Below, one piece after another: positions 60,506 through 64,000 of a DNA stretch of 64,000 bases. The translations under genes were made by a program, and so were the position numbers. The DNA is taken from assembly GCF_003259435.1 (NCBI RefSeq), contig NZ_QLMA01000011.1:1-64000 (forward strand), in the 5' to 3' direction. The DNA comes from Chitinophaga dinghuensis. Its GTDB lineage: Bacteria; Bacteroidota; Bacteroidia; Chitinophagales; Chitinophagaceae. The notes under the pieces are model-generated. The model made no database searches. It saw only the letters and a program-made list of their open reading frames with translations, and was not told the DNA's origin. How positions within the stretch are numbered: position 1 is the first letter of the stretch; the number at the start of each line of letters is the position of its first letter.

Positions 60506-61876
60506 TTATTTATGTGATAGTCTGCCGAAACGTACTCCCACAAAGAAATCCGCTTGATGAGCACCACTCAGTGCCGTCAACACACTACCGCTACCGAGGA
60601 AGAGCGGACCAACGCGCAAACTAGCGCCTGCGTTAAATTTAGTCAGCGTATTGTAACTTAATGGCAGGAAGAATCCGAAGATACGACCATCATAACGAGG
60701 CGTTACAGAGAAGCCTCCGAAATACTGACTGTTAAATGCTTTGCTTTTCAGGGTAGTCAGAGAGAACTGTACGTTACCATTTACAAAGAATTTATCCTTG
60801 ATGTGATAATCGCCATCCAGTTGTAATCTGCCTGGCAGAGCAACATTATAAGTGGCTTTATCATTTTGTTTGTCGGCCGTAAAATATTGAGGATATTTAT
60901 TCAGCTCAGATTTGTAGTTATCGATCCCAACACCGTCGAGACTGCTGAGGTAGAAGTTTTGTCCGGCAGGAATATTGATAGCGAAAGTTCCACTTCTGGT
61001 AACATCGCGCTCATATTTGATACTTCCAATGTCAGTGAGTGCAAGACCCAAACGGAACTTGTAATCATTGCCACCATTAGGACGATATTCGTACACCGCA
61101 CCCAGCTCAAAACCAACACCATGGCCTACAAATTTGATATCGTCATTATTTTCTCCTGAGAAATTGATGCCGGCAAAGTTCATTCCGATGGTACCACTTG
61201 CGTTGGTCAGTGCAGCATCTTGTTTAGCTTCGTCCGCAACGATAGTACCTTTCAGGTTATCGATTTGCACGCTGGCATTTCCCACGCCAGTCATGTATTT
61301 CAGCGTTACGCCTCCTTTCAGGTAATGTGGTCCGATGTGCATAATTTCTCTGGCTACCGTTACATTATATTCCGCCCAACCATTTACACTTACACGCATT
61401 TTATCATTGGAAGCAATAGTGTAAGGTAAATCCGGATCGTTGTTGGTAAAGTCGTTAGAAACTTTATCTGCCAGTTTTCCATCTACATCAGAAACGTTTG
61501 CCATCACTCTCGCTCTGCTGGTAAATGCAAAAGTGAATTTCTTCACTTTAAACATAAAGGAAGGAAGGTATACCTGCACGTTTGCCAGCGCTTTAACGGT
61601 ACCATTATTCTGGCCAAAAAGCTGGCTTTTCAAAGTATCGCCGCTGAAGGCAGTACCGATGTTACTCAGTTTGTATTTCACCTGGTTGTTACCAACAGAT
61701 GCATTGACACCAATAATGTTTACATCCCAGTTATAGCGACTATCAGCGATGTTAGCAGGGTTGCCATATACGCCATAAATACCTGCATAATTGCTGGAAC
61801 GGAAACCGGGAAGATCCTGGGATTTAACAGCTATAGTACTGCATACCAGTAAAAAGAGTGTAGAAATTCTCTTCAT
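60506..61876 (-). CDS. DUF5723-family outer-membrane beta-barrel protein
   Basis: A 456-residue exported protein with a signal peptide (MKRISTLFLLVCSTIAVKSQ) followed by DLPGFRSSNYAGIYGVYGNPANIADSRYNWDVN, which I recognise as the start of DUF5723 members. The rest is made of alternating beta strands with many aromatic residues and Gly turns, and it ends in GVRFGRLSHK, a barrel-like design. The family's function is unknown; it occurs across Bacteroidota. It has no recognisable partner: on the right a CoA transferase operon is transcribed from elsewhere. Confidence 0.78.
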   Translation of the reverse strand: MKRISTLFLLVCSTIAVKSQDLPGFRSSNYAGIYGVYGNPANIADSRYNWDVNIIGVNASVGNNQVKYKLSNIGTAFSGDTLKSQLFGQNNGTVKALANVQVYLPSFMFKVKKFTFAFTSRARVMANVSDVDGKLADKVSNDFTNNDPDLPYTIASNDKMRVSVNGWAEYNVTVAREIMHIGPHYLKGGVTLKYMTGVGNASVQIDNLKGTIVADEAKQDAALTNASGTIGMNFAGINFSGENNDDIKFVGHGVGFELGAVYEYRPNGGNDYKFRLGLALTDIGSIKYERDVTRSGTFAINIPAGQNFYLSSLDGVGIDNYKSELNKYPQYFTADKQNDKATYNVALPGRLQLDGDYHIKDKFFVNGNVQFSLTTLKSKAFNSQYFGGFSVTPRYDGRIFGFFLPLSYNTLTKFNAGASLRVGPLFLGSGSVLTALSGAHQADFFVGVRFGRLSHK

Positions 61877-61896
61877 AGGTTAGGTTTAGGTTTAGG
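61877..61896. repeat. Short TTAGGT-type repeat before the DUF5723 start
   Basis: AGGTTAGGTTTAGGTTTAGG directly adjoins the ATG on the upstream side. It resembles a three-unit hexamer repeat and falls in the 5' untranslated region of the DUF5723 gene. On the minus strand it reads CCTAAACCTAAACCTAACCT. Its effect on translation or mutation rate is unknown. Confidence 0.6.
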
Positions 61897-61969
61897 ATAA
61901 TTATTTCGGGGCACAAGTTCTAATAAATATTCAAATATTCAAGTATATATAACGGATTAATTTCACTAG

Positions 61970-62002
61970 AAAAGTAAAGCCTTCTGCGAGTGCAGAAGGC
62001 TT
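61970..62002 (-). terminator. Terminator after the CoA transferase operon
   Basis: AAGCCTTCTGC (61977-61987) with GCAGAAGGCTT (61992-62002), loop GAGT; on the minus strand it is followed by TTTACTTTT. Confidence 0.8.
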
Positions 62003-62042
62003 CAGGTATAAATATTTACCGTTCAGCGTATAGCCGAAAGCG

Positions 62043-62699
62043 TTATAATTTCATTTCAGGAACATCACCTTTGATGGTGAGTCGGCCTGCAGTTTTTGCT
62101 TTAATTTCTTCCACAGAAACGCCTGGAGCTCTTTCCAGCAGCAGGAATCCGTCTGGTGTGATTTCCAGTACCGCCAGTTCAGTGACTACCTTGCGAACAC
62201 ATTGGACACCAGTGAGTGGTAAAGTACATGCAGGCAGGAGTTTGCTTTCTCCTTTAGGATTGGTGTGCATCATGGCAACGATGATATTCCGTGCAGCGGC
62301 CACCAGGTCCATAGCGCCTCCCATTCCTTTTACCATTTTCCCAGGGATTTTCCAGTTGGCGATGTCTCCCGTATCAGAAACTTCCATAGCGCCGAGTACG
62401 GTCAGATCTACCTTTCCGGCCCGGATCATACCGAAGCTTTCTGCTGAATCAAAGAAGCTGCCACCGGGAATGATGGTCACGGTTTCTTTTCCTGCATTGA
62501 TCAGGTCAGCGTCGATTTCTTCTTCTGTAGGGTATGGTCCCATGCCCAGCATACCGTTTTCGGACTGCAACATGATACTGATACCAGGAGGAACATAATT
62601 GGAAACAAGTGTGGGAATACCTATGCCCAGGTTTACATACATACCGTCTTGTAATTCCTGTGCGATTCTTTTGGCGATGCCATATTTATCGAGGGCCAT
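62043..62699 (-). CDS. 3-oxoacid CoA-transferase, subunit B
   Basis: A 218-residue beta subunit of a class I CoA transferase. LGIGIPTLV (24-32) and the catalytic Glu47 in QSENGMLGMGP are the family active-site marks, followed by GG-rich segments (MVKGMGGAMDLVAAA). With the A subunit upstream it transfers CoA between succinyl-CoA or acetyl-CoA and an acid such as acetoacetate. It starts 4 bp after the A subunit stop codon. Substrate could be acetoacetate (ScoB) or a short acyl acid (AtoA); the sequence does not decide. Confidence 0.93.
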   Translation of the reverse strand: MALDKYGIAKRIAQELQDGMYVNLGIGIPTLVSNYVPPGISIMLQSENGMLGMGPYPTEEEIDADLINAGKETVTIIPGGSFFDSAESFGMIRAGKVDLTVLGAMEVSDTGDIANWKIPGKMVKGMGGAMDLVAAARNIIVAMMHTNPKGESKLLPACTLPLTGVQCVRKVVTELAVLEITPDGFLLLERAPGVSVEEIKAKTAGRLTIKGDVPEMKL

Positions 62700-62702
62700 A
62701 GT

Positions 62703-63395
62703 TTAGATTTTTACCGTTTTGCGTTCAATCCGTTTTTCATAATTACTACCCTGGAAGATGCGGTGTACATATATTCCGGGAACATGGATCTGGTCTGGGT
62801 CCAGCTCTCCTGGCTGAACCAGGTGTTCTACTTCCACAATAGTGATGTTACCGGCTTTTGCCATTGGCACACTGTAATTGCGGGTAGTTTTACGGAAGAC
62901 CAGGTTACCCATGGTATCGCCTTTCCAGGCTTTCACAATGGCGAAATCTGCATGCAGCGCCATTTCCATCAGATAATGTTTACCATCGAATACGCGAATC
63001 TCTTTGCCTTCCGCTACTTCGGTACCGTAGCCAGCAGGGGTAAAAAATGCAGGAATGCCCATACCCGCCATTTGGATACGGGTAGCCAGTGTGCCCTGGG
63101 GAATTAGGTCGACCTCCAGCTCACCTGCCAGTAATTGTCTTTCAAACTCTGCATTTTCTCCTACATAGGAGGACATCATTTTACGGATTTGTCTCGTCTT
63201 CAGCAGCAGTCCCAGCCCGAAATCATCCACACCGGCATTGTTGGAGATACAGGTCAGATTTTTAACGCCTTTTCTTACCAACGCAGCAATACTGTTTTCA
63301 GGAATACCACACAAACCAAACCCTCCCAGCATTAATGTAGTACCATCAGTGATATCCTGAATGGCCTCATCTGCATTTGCGAATACTTTGTTCAT
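62703..63395 (-). CDS. 3-oxoacid CoA-transferase, subunit A
   Basis: A 230-residue alpha subunit of the same CoA transferase. The GGFGLCGIPENSI motif (about 23-35) is the CoA-binding G-x-G of the A subunit; NNAGVDDFGLGLLL, GTLATRIQMAGMGIPAFFTPAGYGT and FRKTTRNYS are further typical segments. It precedes the B subunit in the same operon and is needed for ketone-body (acetoacetate) activation or short-chain acid use. There is no exact -7 box upstream. The DUF4296 lipoprotein gene is 30 bp upstream on the same strand. Confidence 0.93.
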   Translation of the reverse strand: MNKVFANADEAIQDITDGTTLMLGGFGLCGIPENSIAALVRKGVKNLTCISNNAGVDDFGLGLLLKTRQIRKMMSSYVGENAEFERQLLAGELEVDLIPQGTLATRIQMAGMGIPAFFTPAGYGTEVAEGKEIRVFDGKHYLMEMALHADFAIVKAWKGDTMGNLVFRKTTRNYSVPMAKAGNITIVEVEHLVQPGELDPDQIHVPGIYVHRIFQGSNYEKRIERKTVKI

Positions 63396-63425
63396 GTTTT
63401 GGTGTTTTATATATATATCAGCTTA

Positions 63426-63908
63426 TTATTTCTGATGCCTGATAAATGGTTTGATAGTATCTGTACCGTTTGAAAGCAGGAGTGCTTTTTCCGCATTCGG
63501 GAAAATGTTACGCAGTCTGTATGCTGCGGGGGCCGACATTTCGCCCATATCCGGCGCTTTGTTTTTGCGGGCAACAATATCGTCCTGAACTTTATTCAGT
63601 ACATCCCTCAGTCGGTCGGGATGTGCTTCATACCAGGCATAGCTGGTCGTAAATTCTTTTACGGAGACATGATGCAGGTCCAGCACCTGTTTGGAATACA
63701 GTTTAATTTTTTCCTGGCGCAGCGAATCAAACATAATTGGTTGATCGCTGGACACGTTGTTGCCATATGCTTCTGCAATGGTTAGATCTCTCAGTACAAC
63801 GGTCATTTTATCTGGCGGCATAATACCTTTAGGCGTTCGGTCTGCGTCTCCGCAGGCGAATAAAAAAATCATACAGGCCGCTGCACTGAGTTTCTTGAAA
63901 TAGTTCAT
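63426..63908 (-). CDS. DUF4296 lipoprotein
   Basis: A 160-residue protein with a lipoprotein signal (MNYFKKLSAAACMIFLFAC, Cys19 by the FLFAC box). The domain (PPDKMTVVLRDLTIAEAYGNN, LYSKQVLDLHHVSVKEFTTSYAWYEAHPDRLRDVLNKVQ) is DUF4296, helical, found in Bacteroidota; no function is known. It starts 30 bp before the CoA transferase A gene ends its upstream side, on the same strand, and might be the first gene of that operon. A few codons at the extreme right end of the window (63983-64000, minus strand) could be the end of a further upstream gene. Confidence 0.85.
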   Translation of the reverse strand: MNYFKKLSAAACMIFLFACGDADRTPKGIMPPDKMTVVLRDLTIAEAYGNNVSSDQPIMFDSLRQEKIKLYSKQVLDLHHVSVKEFTTSYAWYEAHPDRLRDVLNKVQDDIVARKNKAPDMGEMSAPAAYRLRNIFPNAEKALLLSNGTDTIKPFIRHQK

Positions 63909-64000
63909 GTTAGCTTGTCAATTGTAGCTTTTTGCCAAAGCGTAAAGCTATCAACATTTGCTGATAAAATAATACGGGCTTACTAACGCATTTGCTGGTA

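Noticed and set aside
61877..61896. Telomere-like TTAGGT repeat as a functional telomere or chromosome end
   Set aside because: Only about three units, inside the 5' leader of a gene in a bacterial chromosome; treated as a short repeat only.
63983..64000. Possible last codons (YQQMR and stop) of another minus-strand gene at the right edge
   Set aside because: Five codons are too few to support a gene; no similarity can be judged.
1..64000. CRISPR arrays, prophage, tRNA or rRNA genes, toxin-antitoxin or restriction systems
   Set aside because: I looked for regularly spaced repeats, tRNA TPsiC-type arms, phage structural genes and defence domains on both strands and found none.

Overview
The window looks like chromosomal DNA of a Bacteroidota member, most likely Chitinophagaceae (Chitinophaga-like). 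This is inferred from gene content and style, not from a marker gene. The signs are: the type IX secretion (T9SS) protein SprA plus two cargo proteins with type B sorting domains; a SusC-type TonB receptor with a carboxypeptidase-like N-terminal domain; DUF5723, DUF4296 and DUF6624 proteins; the futalosine route to menaquinone; and start regions carrying the Bacteroidota -7 promoter element TAnnTTTG with almost no Shine-Dalgarno sequences. I see no tRNA, rRNA, CRISPR array, prophage or defence island. Most of the window is ordinary core genome.

Layout. 1-180: end of an IS3-like insertion sequence running off the left edge. 256-12767: mostly housekeeping (LptF/G permease, tgt, glycosyltransferase, rsmG, an ECF sigma factor with a small membrane protein, DinB, M1 peptidase, AlkZ-like glycosylase, rsmI, purS, pssA, aminopeptidase P). 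13104-25751: central metabolism and envelope (pckA, folD, queE, a PorE-like OmpA protein, a P4-type phosphatase, dprA, guaB, lnt, an alpha/beta hydrolase). 25778-30394: two paralogous T9SS type B cargo proteins. 30451-35632: an SDR, a 53-aa small-protein unit, and a three-gene locus (Cys/His-rich peptide, TonB receptor, BNR-repeat lipoprotein). 35796-43710: sprA and ruvA. 43902-51189: fabH, three histidine-kinase-type proteins and a Nudix-type regulator. 51251-58188: DinB, a serine hydrolase, two acetyltransferases, fabD, folE-queD and mqnB-mqnD. 58225-64000: photolyase, class IV aminotransferase, DUF5723, a two-subunit CoA transferase and a DUF4296 lipoprotein.

Genes that work together: folE and queD, with queE and tgt elsewhere in the window, belong to queuosine synthesis; mqnB and mqnD to menaquinone synthesis; fabD and fabH start and feed type II fatty acid synthesis; SprA would be the outer-membrane channel for the type B cargo proteins. 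The observations most worth a second look are: a tandem kinase pair in which the second member has lost its phospho-acceptor His and ATP-binding motifs (47335-50354); a pair of inverted REP-like repeats before folD (14894-15276); the TonB/Cys-rich/BNR locus (31594-35632); a 33-bp palindrome over the aminopeptidase P promoter (12789-12821); a promoter-ORF-terminator unit for a 53-aa peptide (31243-31586); and several genes whose -7 box lies so close to the start codon that their mRNAs should be leaderless.
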